Below are positions 1-6,449 of a stretch of DNA of 13,669 nt, in pieces. Positions within the stretch are counted from its first letter, which is position 1, and each line of letters opens with the position of its first letter. The stretch is from Clostridiales bacterium UBA7103 (GTDB lineage: Bacteria; Bacillota; Clostridia; Oscillospirales; Oscillospiraceae): contig DKYJ01000028.1 of NCBI GenBank assembly GCA_002493305.1, positions 1-13,669 on the forward strand. Direction: 5' to 3'. The notes below the pieces were generated by a model. It had not been told where the DNA came from and searched no databases. It worked only from the letters and a program-made list of their open reading frames with translations. The translations under genes were made by a program, and so were the position numbers.

Positions 1-639
1 GTTGAGCTGGCCGGAGACGGTGAGCCCGGCGCGCTTGCCGAAAAAGTCCTTGCTGTCGTCCACGGTGCCGTCCTCCCGGCGGGGAGGATCGTTCAAATCG
101 AGGGTGGTGACGCGGAACATCTCGCCCGCGCCCTCGCAGTCGGAGCCGGTGATGATGGGGGTGTGGACATAGACAAAGCCCCGGCTCTGGAAAAACTCAT
201 GCACGGCGGCGGCGGCAACGCTCCTGACACGGAACACCGCGGAAAACAGGTTCGTGCGCGGGCGCAGGTGCTGAATGGTGCGCAGAAATTCCACGCTGTG
301 CCGCTTTTTTTGCAGGGGATAATCCGGCGTGGACTTGCCCTCGACGCTGATTTTGGAGGCTTTGAGCTCAAAGGGCTGCTTGGCCTCCGGGGTCAGGGTC
401 AGGGTACCCTCAACGATGAGGGCGGCGCCCACATTCTGGCGGACTATCTCGTCGTAATTATCCAGAGCGGCTCTGTCCAGAACCACCTGAAGGGGCTTAA
501 AGCAGCTCCCGTCATTGAGCTCCACAAAACCGAAGTTTTTCATATCTCTGAGGGTTCTCACCCAGCCGCAGACGGTGATCTGCTTACCGTCAAAGACGGC
601 GGGATCGGCGTAAATGCCGGCAATTTTCTGTCGCTTCAT
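1..639 (-). CDS. asnS: asparaginyl-tRNA synthetase (partial, 3' end beyond the left edge)
   Basis: This is a class IIb aminoacyl-tRNA synthetase that charges tRNA-Asn with asparagine in the cytoplasm. The visible 213 residues start at ATG 639-637, and the frame stays open to the window edge, so the C-terminal catalytic half is missing. Residues 20-100 form the anticodon-binding OB fold (ITVCGWVRTLRDMKNFGFVEL at 21-41). The catalytic domain begins with the motif 1 region (FVYVHTPIITGSDCEGAGEMF, 155-175). The segment KDFFGKRAGLTVSGQLN (197-213) is typical of AsnRS and separates it from AspRS. A purine-rich Shine-Dalgarno sequence (AGAGGAAAG on the minus strand, about 646-654) precedes the start. 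The gene is the third leftward gene after rpsT and the lipid kinase, and has its own promoter at 697-724. Recognition is secure. Confidence 0.95.
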   Translation of the reverse strand, partial: MKRQKIAGIYADPAVFDGKQITVCGWVRTLRDMKNFGFVELNDGSCFKPLQVVLDRAALDNYDEIVRQNVGAALIVEGTLTLTPEAKQPFELKASKISVEGKSTPDYPLQKKRHSVEFLRTIQHLRPRTNLFSAVFRVRSVAAAAVHEFFQSRGFVYVHTPIITGSDCEGAGEMFRVTTLDLNDPPRREDGTVDDSKDFFGKRAGLTVSGQLN

Positions 640-686
640 CGTAAATCTTTCCTCTCACGGCGCTGCCGCGCCTCTGCTTATAGTTT

Positions 687-712
687 GCCCGCGTATATTA
701 TACACCGCGGGC
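687..712. repeat. 7-bp inverted repeat bracketing the asnS -10 box
   Basis: GCCCGCG (687-693) and CGCGGGC (706-712) are perfect inverted repeats 12 bases apart, with the asnS -10 hexamer in the centre. It could be a repressor operator, or a hairpin in read-through RNA from the upstream lipid-kinase gene. On the minus strand no run of T follows it, so it is not a typical intrinsic terminator. The structure is seen; the function is unknown. Confidence 0.5.
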
Positions 713-724
713 GGAGATTTTCAA
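697..724 (-). promoter_or_regulatory. sigma-A-type promoter of asnS
   Basis: On the minus strand the sequence reads TTGAAA (724-719), 16 bases, then TATAAT (702-697). This gives a leader of about 50 bases before the asnS start at 639. A 7-bp inverted repeat, GCCCGCG/CGCGGGC, flanks the -10 box (687-693 and 706-712). The leader is too short for a T-box, and none is seen. Confidence 0.7.
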
Positions 725-727
725 TGC

Positions 728-1627
728 TCAGAATATAAATTCCACCGGGGCTTTGTAATTGCAAAGTTCCACCTGCTGATACTCTCCGCCGGCTTCCCCG
801 TCCCGCGTCCAAGCTATGGGCTTTTCAAAGCTGAATTTCGCATGGCGGGTATGGAGAATGATTATCCGGTCGTTATCAAAGCGCTGGCTGAGAACGCTGG
901 CGGCCATGTTGCCGAAGTTTATCATGTCTCCCGGGTCTTTTACAAGTACGAGCTCGCTCATGCCGTCGCCCAGACAGACCATCTCCTCCCGCAGACGGAC
1001 TATACCGGCAACGGAGGTGGAATTTGACATACTGCCATAGACAAGCTTTTCCTCAATAACACCGTCATCGTACTCGACTCTGGTGTTATACGCCTCTATC
1101 TTCGGAAGCTGAGCCATACCCTGAAGCACATAGGCCAGGTGGCCCAGCGCTTTTTTCTGGTTCTGGGGCGTGGCATAGCTGACTTCGGTAAAGGCGCCGA
1201 AGGCCGCAATATAGGCAAAATAGCTCTCGTTATTGAAGCCGCCCACATCAAAGGGGTGGGGCGTGCCGCTGAGGATGCGCTTTGCGGCGGCAAGGCAGTC
1301 ATTCTTCGGCAGGGCGAGAGTGGTGGCCACATCGTTTGCCGTTCCCATGGGGATATAGCCGACCTTCGGGCGCTTTGAGGGGTCGGGGATCTGCATAAGG
1401 CCGGACATGACCTCGCTCAGAGTGCCGTCGCCCCCGATGCAGGCGGCCGTATCGAAGTTCGCCCCGTTCTCGGCGGCATACCGGATGGCATCCTTCGGCC
1501 CCTGGGTGAAGAAGAGGGTCGTGGTAAAGCCGCCGTTATCGAGCGTTTGGAGCGCTTCGGGCAGGTTGAATTTATACCCGCTGCGCCCGGCGGCGGGATT
1601 TATTATAAGCATCAGCTTCTTTTTCAT
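728..1627 (-). CDS. diacylglycerol kinase catalytic-domain lipid kinase (DgkB/YegS family)
   Basis: A 299-residue lipid kinase of the DAGK_cat family, full length for the family. Members phosphorylate diacylglycerol or related lipids with ATP at the inner face of the membrane. Visible motifs are the N-terminal nucleotide-binding NPAAG (10-14), the glycine-rich GGDGTLSEV (65-73), PMGTANDV (93-100), a DG pair at 221-222 in the metal-site region, and the C-terminal DGE (276-278) matching the conserved catalytic DGE/DGD of DgkB-like enzymes. There is no signal peptide or membrane helix. AAAGGA precedes the ATG, and a promoter lies at 1661-1689. The gene sits between rpsT and asnS on the same strand, with an 88-base gap to asnS. 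Whether the true substrate is diacylglycerol, undecaprenol or another lipid cannot be read from sequence, so no symbol is given. Confidence 0.88.
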   Translation of the reverse strand: MKKKLMLIINPAAGRSGYKFNLPEALQTLDNGGFTTTLFFTQGPKDAIRYAAENGANFDTAACIGGDGTLSEVMSGLMQIPDPSKRPKVGYIPMGTANDVATTLALPKNDCLAAAKRILSGTPHPFDVGGFNNESYFAYIAAFGAFTEVSYATPQNQKKALGHLAYVLQGMAQLPKIEAYNTRVEYDDGVIEEKLVYGSMSNSTSVAGIVRLREEMVCLGDGMSELVLVKDPGDMINFGNMAASVLSQRFDNDRIIILHTRHAKFSFEKPIAWTRDGEAGGEYQQVELCNYKAPVEFIF

Positions 1628-1660
1628 GCTGCGATTTTCCTTTGTTATATGATATCTGCC

Positions 1661-1689
1661 ATTTTACCGCAGACGAACCAGATTCGCAA
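1661..1689 (-). promoter_or_regulatory. putative sigma-A promoter of the lipid kinase gene
   Basis: On the minus strand TTGCGA (1689-1684), 17 bases, then TAAAAT (1666-1661). It predicts a leader of about 27 bases before ATG 1627. It lies just downstream of the rpsT terminator hairpin, which fits a separate transcription unit. Confidence 0.55.
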
Positions 1690-1716
1690 TAGACAAAACG
1701 GGCGAGGCATCGAATA

Positions 1717-1754
1717 ACAGCAAAGGGACGCAGTTATCTGCGTCCCTTTGCTGT
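1717..1754 (-). terminator. hairpin terminator downstream of rpsT
   Basis: A perfect 17-bp stem (1717-1733 with 1738-1754; arm reads ACAGCAAAGGGACGCAG) closes on the 4-base loop TTAT. It begins 27 bases after the rpsT stop codon. In the minus direction the stem is followed only by TTATTCG-type sequence, so the U-tract is weak. The exact stem and its position still make termination the best reading. Confidence 0.75.
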
Positions 1755-1781
1755 AAAGCTTTTCGCTCCACTGTTGCTTGC

Positions 1782-2045
1782 TCAGGCCATCTCGTTGAGC
1801 TTGAGAGTCATCGCGGACTTCTTGTGAGCCGCGTTCTTCTTGTGCAGCAGCCCCTTGCCAGCCGCACGGTCAACAGTCTTAACAGCAACTTTATAGGCAC
1901 TGACGGCTGTTTCGCGGTTGCCGTCGGCAACTGCGGCGTCAAACTTCTTCATCATAGTCTTAAGTTCGGTCTTCTCAGCGCGGTTCTTGGCTCTGAGCTC
2001 CTTGGACTTCTCATCTCTCTTGGCAGAAGATTTGATGTTTGCCAT
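1782..2045 (-). CDS. rpsT: 30S ribosomal protein S20
   Basis: Small basic 87-residue protein that binds 16S rRNA during assembly of the 30S subunit. It opens with MANIKSSAKRDEKSKELRAKN, the typical S20 start, and continues in lysine- and alanine-rich helices with the C-terminal KGLLHKKNAAHKKS segment (64-77), which is diagnostic. Length is normal. A very strong Shine-Dalgarno sequence (GGAGGAGGTG on the minus strand, about 2056-2065) precedes the ATG. A near-consensus promoter lies at 2108-2136 and a 17-bp hairpin follows the gene, so it appears to be a monocistronic unit. The roughly 55-base leader contains a small CGAGT/ACTCG hairpin (2082-2098); whether it takes part in S20 autoregulation is unknown. 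Confidence 0.97.
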   Translation of the reverse strand: MANIKSSAKRDEKSKELRAKNRAEKTELKTMMKKFDAAVADGNRETAVSAYKVAVKTVDRAAGKGLLHKKNAAHKKSAMTLKLNEMA

Positions 2046-2107
2046 GCTTGTATCGCCACCTCCTCCTATAAATCTGAATCTCGAGTCTACATAACTCGCG
2101 TTTTGAA

Positions 2108-2136
2108 ATTATAACAAAGAAAGCCGCTAAAATCAA
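2108..2136 (-). promoter_or_regulatory. strong sigma-A promoter of rpsT
   Basis: On the minus strand TTGATT (2136-2131), a 17-base spacer, then a consensus TATAAT (2113-2108). It is divergent from gpr and is the best promoter match on the left of the window. Confidence 0.82.
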
Positions 2137-2236
2137 GGGTTTTTTTCAAAAAACTTATATTTTCTAATAGTAGGAGAAAAGCACCGTTTTTGGGGCAAAA
2201 TATAGTGTATTCAGAAGCAGAAAAGGGGGCTTTTTT

Positions 2237-3094
2237 ATGTTCAAGGGAACGCGCACAGACCTTGCCAGCGAAGCGAGAAGTCTCTGGCAGGAGAATGCCG
2301 ATAAGACAAGCAAACTGTCCGGCGTGACCGCTAAAGAGGAGCAGCTGCGGGGCATACCGGTAACGGCGGTTGAAATTCTGGACAACAACGGGGCAAAGGC
2401 GCTGGCTAAGCCCGTCGGCAAATACTACACACTGGAGTTGGGTGCAGTCATTGGCCGCGGAGCGCCGGAGTTTCCTGAGGCGGCGGCTGCCGTGGGTGAG
2501 CTTATCGCCCGCTGCTTTGAGAATAAGCCGCCGGAGCTGACGCTCATCGCATCTCTGGGCAATCCTAATATCACGCCCGACGCGCTTGGCTGTCTCGCAG
2601 CGGAAAACGTGCTGGTGACGCGGCACCTCAAGGAGAGCCTGCCGGAGCAGTTTGGGGCCTTCCGCGCCACGGCCCTGTGCAGGACAGGGGTTTTGGGCAC
2701 AACAGGCATTGAGAGCGGCGCGCAGATAAAATACCTGTGCAGCGAATTGAAGCCCGACTGTGTAATTGCCATCGACGCGCTGGCCTGCTCAGACATTTCA
2801 CGCCTTTGCCGCACGGTGCAGATAAGCAGCAGCGGCATCGCCCCCGGCTCAGGCGTTGGGAACAACCGCGAGGCGCTCAACCGTGAATATCTGGGTGTGC
2901 CGGTGATAGCGGTGGGTATGCCCACAGTCATTGACGCGGGCAGTCTCGCAGGAGATGGCGCGCAGGCGCTGTTCGTAACTCCCCGGGACATTGACTGTTC
3001 CGTGCGCGCGGCAGCGAAGCTCATCGGCTACGGCATTGATCTTGCTCTGCATGACGGTTTGACCGTGACGGATATTGATATGCTGGTGGGTTAA
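2237..3094 (+). CDS. gpr: germination protease Gpr (GPR endopeptidase, compact form)
   Basis: Gpr is the aspartic-type protease of family A25. It is made as a zymogen in the forespore and degrades small acid-soluble spore proteins at germination. The 285 residues contain the conserved RTDLASEA near the N-terminus (6-13), NITPDALG with the catalytic-type Asp115, GVLGTTGIES (151-160), VIAIDALAC with Asp180, and PGSGVGNNREALN (203-215). These aspartates match Asp127 and Asp193 of the Bacillus megaterium enzyme. The protein is about 85 residues shorter than Bacillus Gpr: the prosequence before TDLA is only about 6 residues, and the segment between PTVIDA (229-234) and LFVTPRDID (245-253) is nearly absent. 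AGGGGGC precedes the ATG. No convincing sigma-F or sigma-G promoter was found. The enzyme indicates an endospore former. Confidence 0.93.
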   Translation: MFKGTRTDLASEARSLWQENADKTSKLSGVTAKEEQLRGIPVTAVEILDNNGAKALAKPVGKYYTLELGAVIGRGAPEFPEAAAAVGELIARCFENKPPELTLIASLGNPNITPDALGCLAAENVLVTRHLKESLPEQFGAFRATALCRTGVLGTTGIESGAQIKYLCSELKPDCVIAIDALACSDISRLCRTVQISSSGIAPGSGVGNNREALNREYLGVPVIAVGMPTVIDAGSLAGDGAQALFVTPRDIDCSVRAAAKLIGYGIDLALHDGLTVTDIDMLVG

Positions 3095-3096
3095 GA

Positions 3097-3112
3097 TGTT
3101 TCACGTGAAACG
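3097..3112. promoter_or_regulatory. parS site 1 (ParB/Spo0J binding site)
   Basis: TGTTTCACGTGAAACG matches the bacterial parS consensus TGTTTCACGTGAAACA in 15 of 16 positions; only the last base differs. It begins three bases after the gpr stop codon. ParB clamps load at such sites in a CTP-dependent way. Confidence 0.92.
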
Positions 3113-3142
3113 GTGTTATGTGCAGCGAAAGTATATAAATTC

Positions 3143-3300
3143 CCGCCTTTGCTCCCCGCCCGCCGCAGAGCCCAGCGTCAGCGGGTCTGCGGCGAAAAAG
3201 AAAAAGGGAAGGAGCGCGACGCAGTTTTCGCCACGCTTGGTGGAAACGGAGTGAAGCGAGTTTCTTTTGACGCAACGGAAAGAAATTGCTTTCGTCTGAT
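3143..3300. other. hairpin-rich noncoding stretch of unknown function
   Basis: There is a perfect 9-bp inverted repeat, CGCCGCAGA (3161-3169) with TCTGCGGCG (3186-3194). A second, 8-bp repeat is GGCGAAAA (3191-3198) with TTTTCGCC (3225-3232). They share bases 3191-3194, so the two hairpins exclude each other. Further short stems are CGCTT (3234-3238) with AAGCG (3254-3258), and GAAAC (3243-3247) with GTTTC (3260-3264). No U-tract follows any of them. It may be a dispersed extragenic repeat or a small RNA; neither can be decided here. Confidence 0.45.
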
Positions 3301-3301
3301 G

Positions 3302-3317
3302 TGTTTCATGTGAAACA
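3302..3317. promoter_or_regulatory. parS site 2
   Basis: TGTTTCATGTGAAACA matches the parS consensus in 15 of 16 positions, with T for C in the central CG. Confidence 0.9.
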
Positions 3318-3352
3318 TTGAAAAAATTCAAAAAACACAAAAAGCCGCAATT

Positions 3353-3368
3353 AGTTTCATGTGAAACA
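3353..3368. promoter_or_regulatory. parS site 3, abutting the parA promoter
   Basis: AGTTTCATGTGAAACA matches the parS consensus in 14 of 16 positions. Its last base is next to the -35 hexamer of the parA promoter, which begins at 3369. Bound ParB would therefore be placed to block or alter RNA polymerase access. Confidence 0.85.
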
Positions 3369-3396
3369 TTGAATTTGAAAAATTTTCTGTTATAAT
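3369..3396 (+). promoter_or_regulatory. sigma-A promoter of parAB
   Basis: TTGAAT (3369-3374), a 16-base spacer, then consensus TATAAT (3391-3396) preceded by TGT, an extended -10. The predicted start near 3403 leaves a leader of about 77 bases before parA. Confidence 0.8.
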
Positions 3397-3479
3397 ATGT
3401 GACGCAAAAGAAAAAGTTGATAAAAACGAGGGTCTGGAGCGCGATTTTAAGCCGGCTCTATCAGTTGAGGAGATGTAGA

Positions 3480-4235
3480 ATGGCAAAATATATTGCTTTT
3501 GCAAATCAAAAAGGCGGCGTGGGCAAGACCACCTCCTGCGTCAACCTCTCCGCCGCGCTCAGCCTTATGGGTCAGCGGGTTTTGCTTGTGGATTGTGACC
3601 CTCAGGGCAATGCCAGCTCCGGCATGGGCGTTTCAAAAGAGTGCCGTCCCAACAGCTACGATCTGCTTGTAAACGGCGTTCAGGCGGCGGACTGCATCGT
3701 ACATACAAAATATGGGGACGTTATTCCGGCTTCAAAGGAGCTTGCCGCCGCTACGGTGGAGCTTATTCAGGTGGAAAACCGGGAATTTGTACTCAAAAAT
3801 GCCCTGCAAACCCTGTTCAGTGAGTATGACTATGTGTTTATTGACTGTCCGCCCTCGCTGGAATTGCTGACAGTGAACGCGCTTGTTGCGGCGGATCGGG
3901 TGCTTATACCGATGCAGTGCGAATATTACGCACTGGAAGGCATTGCGGATCTGCTGACGAGCATAAAGCTCTGCAACCGCAGGCTCAATCCCCGGCTGTC
4001 CGTGGAGGGGATAATCCTCACCATGTATGACTCCCGCGCAAGGCTCACCACACAGGTGGCGGGAGAACTGCGCAGCTTTTTGGGGGACAAGGTCTTTGAC
4101 ACGGTGGTGCCGCGCAGTGTGCGCCTTTCCGAAGCGCCCAGCCACGGGCTGCCGGGCGTGGCCTATGACAAAACAAACCGGGGTAGTCAGGCTTATATGG
4201 CGCTGGCCCGTGAATTTTTAGAGAGGAACGGCTAA
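3480..4235 (+). CDS. parA: chromosome partitioning ATPase ParA (Soj)
   Basis: A 251-residue ParA-type ATPase that forms ATP-dependent dimers on the nucleoid and acts with ParB-parS in origin segregation. In Bacillus the homologue Soj also regulates DnaA. Visible are the deviant Walker A KGGVGKTT (11-18) with the signature lysine, the A' motif VLLVDCDPQGN (34-44) and Walker B YVFIDCPPSL (108-117). The C-terminal PRSVRLSEAPSHGLP is typical of chromosomal Soj proteins. Start: ATG 3480 is chosen because TTGAGGAGATG lies just upstream and MAKYIAFANQKGGVGKTT is the usual N-terminus. An in-frame GTG at 3399 would add 27 atypical residues and overlap the promoter. parB follows after one base. The promoter is flanked by parS, which suggests feedback by ParB. 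Confidence 0.96.
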   Translation: MAKYIAFANQKGGVGKTTSCVNLSAALSLMGQRVLLVDCDPQGNASSGMGVSKECRPNSYDLLVNGVQAADCIVHTKYGDVIPASKELAAATVELIQVENREFVLKNALQTLFSEYDYVFIDCPPSLELLTVNALVAADRVLIPMQCEYYALEGIADLLTSIKLCNRRLNPRLSVEGIILTMYDSRARLTTQVAGELRSFLGDKVFDTVVPRSVRLSEAPSHGLPGVAYDKTNRGSQAYMALAREFLERNG

Positions 4236-4236
4236 G

Positions 4237-5136
4237 ATGGCGGAAAAAATGAAAAAAGGTCTCGGAACGGGTCTTGAGGCGCTCTTTGGCAGCAACAAGC
4301 TCCTTGACGACGAGGGTGAGGGCGAGCTTCTTACTCTGCCCATAAGCAAGGTAGAGCCGCGCCGGGAACAGCCCAGAATGTATTTTGACGAGCAGTCGCT
4401 CAATGAGCTTGCCGACTCCATATCCCGCTACGGTGTTATTCAGCCGGTGACTGTGCGAAAGCTCCCCAGCGGCTATTACCAGATAATTGCAGGGGAGAGG
4501 CGCTGGCGGGCTTCACGCCTTGCGGGCCTGACGGAGATCCCCGTGCGCGTTATTGAAGCGGACGACCGGCGCGCCTCCGAGCTGGCGCTGGTTGAAAACC
4601 TGCAAAGGGAGGACTTAAATCCCATTGAGGAGGCCAAGGGCTACCAGAGCCTTATTGAGGACTTTGGTCTGACCCATGAGGAGGCGGCAAACAGCGTTGG
4701 ACGCTCCCGCCCGGCGATAAGCAACAGTCTCCGGCTTCTGAGCTTGTCCCCGAGGGTGATGGAGCTGGTGGAAAAGGGCGAGCTTTCGGCCGGTCATGCC
4801 CGCGCCCTTGTTCCTATAGAGGACCCAGCTTACCAGCTTGAGCTCGCGCGGCAGGTGATAAAGAAAAACATGTCCGTGAGAAAGACGGAGCAGCTTGCCT
4901 CCGCCGCTCAGAAGCAAAGCAAAGCCGCTCCGGCGCTTTCCGGTGACGGTGTGGATTACGCCGCCGAGGTGGGGCACGCGCTTTCCTCCGCTCTGGGCAG
5001 GCGTGTGGTTCTCCACGACGGAAAGAAAACAGGAAAAATCGAGCTTGAATTTTACGGTGCGGACGACAGAGAGGCGCTTATCGCCGCTCTCGGCAGCTTA
5101 GGTTATATAAGAAAAGAGGAGATTAAAAATGCTTGA
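4237..5136 (+). CDS. parB: chromosome partitioning protein ParB (Spo0J), CTP-dependent parS clamp
   Basis: A 299-residue ParB. The N-terminal KKGLGTGLEALFG (6-18) is the conserved ParA-contact motif that stimulates ParA ATPase. The CTP-binding domain carries GERRWRA (86-92, the GERRxRA box) and ENLQREDLNPIEEA (120-133). A helix-turn-helix for parS recognition spans about 144-168 (THEEAANSVGRSRPAISNSL). The C-terminal part (about 245-295) fits the dimerisation domain. GAGAGGA precedes the start. The stop overlaps serS by 8 bases, so the two are probably co-transcribed and translationally coupled. The three parS sites upstream of parA are its evident targets. In Bacillus this protein also helps load SMC condensin. 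Confidence 0.96.
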   Translation: MAEKMKKGLGTGLEALFGSNKLLDDEGEGELLTLPISKVEPRREQPRMYFDEQSLNELADSISRYGVIQPVTVRKLPSGYYQIIAGERRWRASRLAGLTEIPVRVIEADDRRASELALVENLQREDLNPIEEAKGYQSLIEDFGLTHEEAANSVGRSRPAISNSLRLLSLSPRVMELVEKGELSAGHARALVPIEDPAYQLELARQVIKKNMSVRKTEQLASAAQKQSKAAPALSGDGVDYAAEVGHALSSALGRRVVLHDGKKTGKIELEFYGADDREALIAALGSLGYIRKEEIKNA

Positions 5137-6433
5137 CATTAAGTTTGTAAGGGAAAACCCCGATATCGTTAAGGAAAACATCAAAAAGAAATTTCAGGAC
5201 GGAAAGCTTCCAATGGTGGATGAGGTCATCGAATTGGACGCGAAAAACCGCGCCGCTATAACCGAGGCAAGCGACCTGCGCGCCAGCCGCAACGCGCTCT
5301 CCAAGCAGATTGGTATGCTTATGGGGCAGGCAAAGAAGGATCCCTCCAAGCTTGAAGAGGCGGAGAAGATAAAGGCTCAGGTAAAGGCTAACGCGGACAG
5401 GCTCCAAGAGCTTGAAGCGCTTGAGGATCAGTACGCCGCCCGTATCCATGAGCTTATGCTCCAGATTCCAAATATTATCGACCCCTCCGTGCCCATCGGC
5501 CCGGACGACAGCTGCAACGTTGAAGTCCAGCGCTTCGGTGAGCCGGCAGTCCCGGATTTTGATATTCCCTATCACACCCAGATAATGGAGAGCCTTGACG
5601 GCGTGGATATGGACGCGGCAGGCCGCGTCTCCGGCAATGGTTTTTACTATCTCAAGGGCGATATCGCAAGGCTGCACTCGGCAGTGCTGGCATATGCCCG
5701 TGATTTTATGATCGACAAGGGCTTTACCTATTTTATACCGCCCTTCATGATACACGGCAATGTGGTCGAGGGCGTCATGAGCCAGACAGATATGGACGCC
5801 ATGATGTACAAAATTGAGGGCGAGGATCTGTATCTTATCGGCACCTCCGAGCACTCCATGATAGGCAAGTTTATTGACCAGATCATTCCCGAAAGTGAGC
5901 TGCCCCAGACACTGACCAGCTATTCTCCCTGCTTTCGCAAAGAGAAGGGCGCCCACGGCATTGAGGAGCGCGGCGTTTACCGCATCCACCAGTTTGAAAA
6001 GCAGGAGATGATAGTCGTCTGCAAGCCGGAGGATTCCATGAACTGGTATGAGAAAATGTGGCGCTACTCCGTGGAGCTGTTCAGAAGTCTTGAGATACCC
6101 GTGCGCCAGCTTGAGTGCTGCTCCGGAGATCTGGCTGATTTAAAGGTCAAGTCCTGCGATATTGAGGCATGGTCTCCCCGACAGAAGAAGTATTTTGAGG
6201 TCTGCTCCTGCTCTAACCTGGGCGACGCTCAGGCACGGCGGCTTAAAATGCGCGTCAAGGGTGAGGACGGGCGCAGCTATCTGCCCCATACCCTGAACAA
6301 CACCGTTGTCGCTCCGCCCCGTATGCTCATCGCCTTCCTTGAAAATCACCTTCAGGCCGATGGCAGCGTTACCATTCCTTCAGTTCTCGCGCCCTACATG
6401 GGCGGTAAAACCCTGCTTACACCTAAAAAGTAA
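5129..6433 (+). CDS. serS: seryl-tRNA synthetase
   Basis: A 434-residue class II synthetase that charges tRNA-Ser and also supplies Ser-tRNA-Sec where selenocysteine is used. The N-terminal domain is the tRNA-binding coiled coil (about 30-110, rich in K, E and Q). The catalytic domain shows the serine-site GTSEH (238-242), motif 2 FRKEKGAHGIEERGVYRIHQF (269-289), EVCSCSNLGDAQARR (357-371) and motif 3 around VVAPPRMLIAFLEN (393-406) with the invariant arginine at 398. The NNTVVAPPR form differs from the commoner NGSGLAVGR form but keeps the arginine. AGAGGAG lies 7-8 bases before the ATG, inside parB, and the start overlaps the parB stop by 8 bases. mscL follows after 16 bases. No T-box leader is possible here, so expression probably depends on the parAB promoter or an internal one. 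Confidence 0.96.
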   Translation: MLDIKFVRENPDIVKENIKKKFQDGKLPMVDEVIELDAKNRAAITEASDLRASRNALSKQIGMLMGQAKKDPSKLEEAEKIKAQVKANADRLQELEALEDQYAARIHELMLQIPNIIDPSVPIGPDDSCNVEVQRFGEPAVPDFDIPYHTQIMESLDGVDMDAAGRVSGNGFYYLKGDIARLHSAVLAYARDFMIDKGFTYFIPPFMIHGNVVEGVMSQTDMDAMMYKIEGEDLYLIGTSEHSMIGKFIDQIIPESELPQTLTSYSPCFRKEKGAHGIEERGVYRIHQFEKQEMIVVCKPEDSMNWYEKMWRYSVELFRSLEIPVRQLECCSGDLADLKVKSCDIEAWSPRQKKYFEVCSCSNLGDAQARRLKMRVKGEDGRSYLPHTLNNTVVAPPRMLIAFLENHLQADGSVTIPSVLAPYMGGKTLLTPKK

Positions 6434-6449
6434 TAACGGAGATTAAACC

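Larger units (their letters stand above)
3095..3479. other. gpr-parA intergenic region: parS cluster, hairpin-rich stretch and parA promoter
   Basis: This 385-base gap has no credible gene. It contains three parS-like 16-mers (3097, 3302, 3353), a structured stretch at about 3143-3300, the parA promoter (3369-3396) and a leader of about 77 bases. Short open frames overlapping it on both strands lack Shine-Dalgarno sequences and resemble no protein family. Confidence 0.8.

Noticed and set aside
163..738. 191-codon plus-strand open frame at the left end
   Set aside because: It is antisense to asnS, whose motifs are clear; it also runs across the asnS promoter.
2164..2180. DnaA-trio-like CTACTATTA on the minus strand near the rpsT/gpr divergence
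   Set aside because: Only three triplets and no DnaA-box-like 9-mer next to it; the dnaA-dnaN gap has the full architecture.
2165..2215. Possible sigma-F or sigma-G promoter before gpr (CAAAATA at 2196-2202)
   Set aside because: The -10-like element has a mismatch and the matching -35 position (GAGAA) does not fit, so it is not called.
3113..3340. Short open frames on both strands in the gpr-parA gap
   Set aside because: They cross parS sites and hairpins, have no Shine-Dalgarno sequence, and read as biased nonsense typical of structured extragenic DNA.
3399..3479. Upstream GTG start for parA adding 27 residues
   Set aside because: It overlaps the promoter's predicted start region, lacks a Shine-Dalgarno sequence, and adds residues absent from Soj proteins; ATG 3480 has GAGGAG upstream.
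5123..5989. 288-codon minus-strand open frame opposite serS
   Set aside because: Antisense shadow of serS; no family resemblance and no Shine-Dalgarno support.
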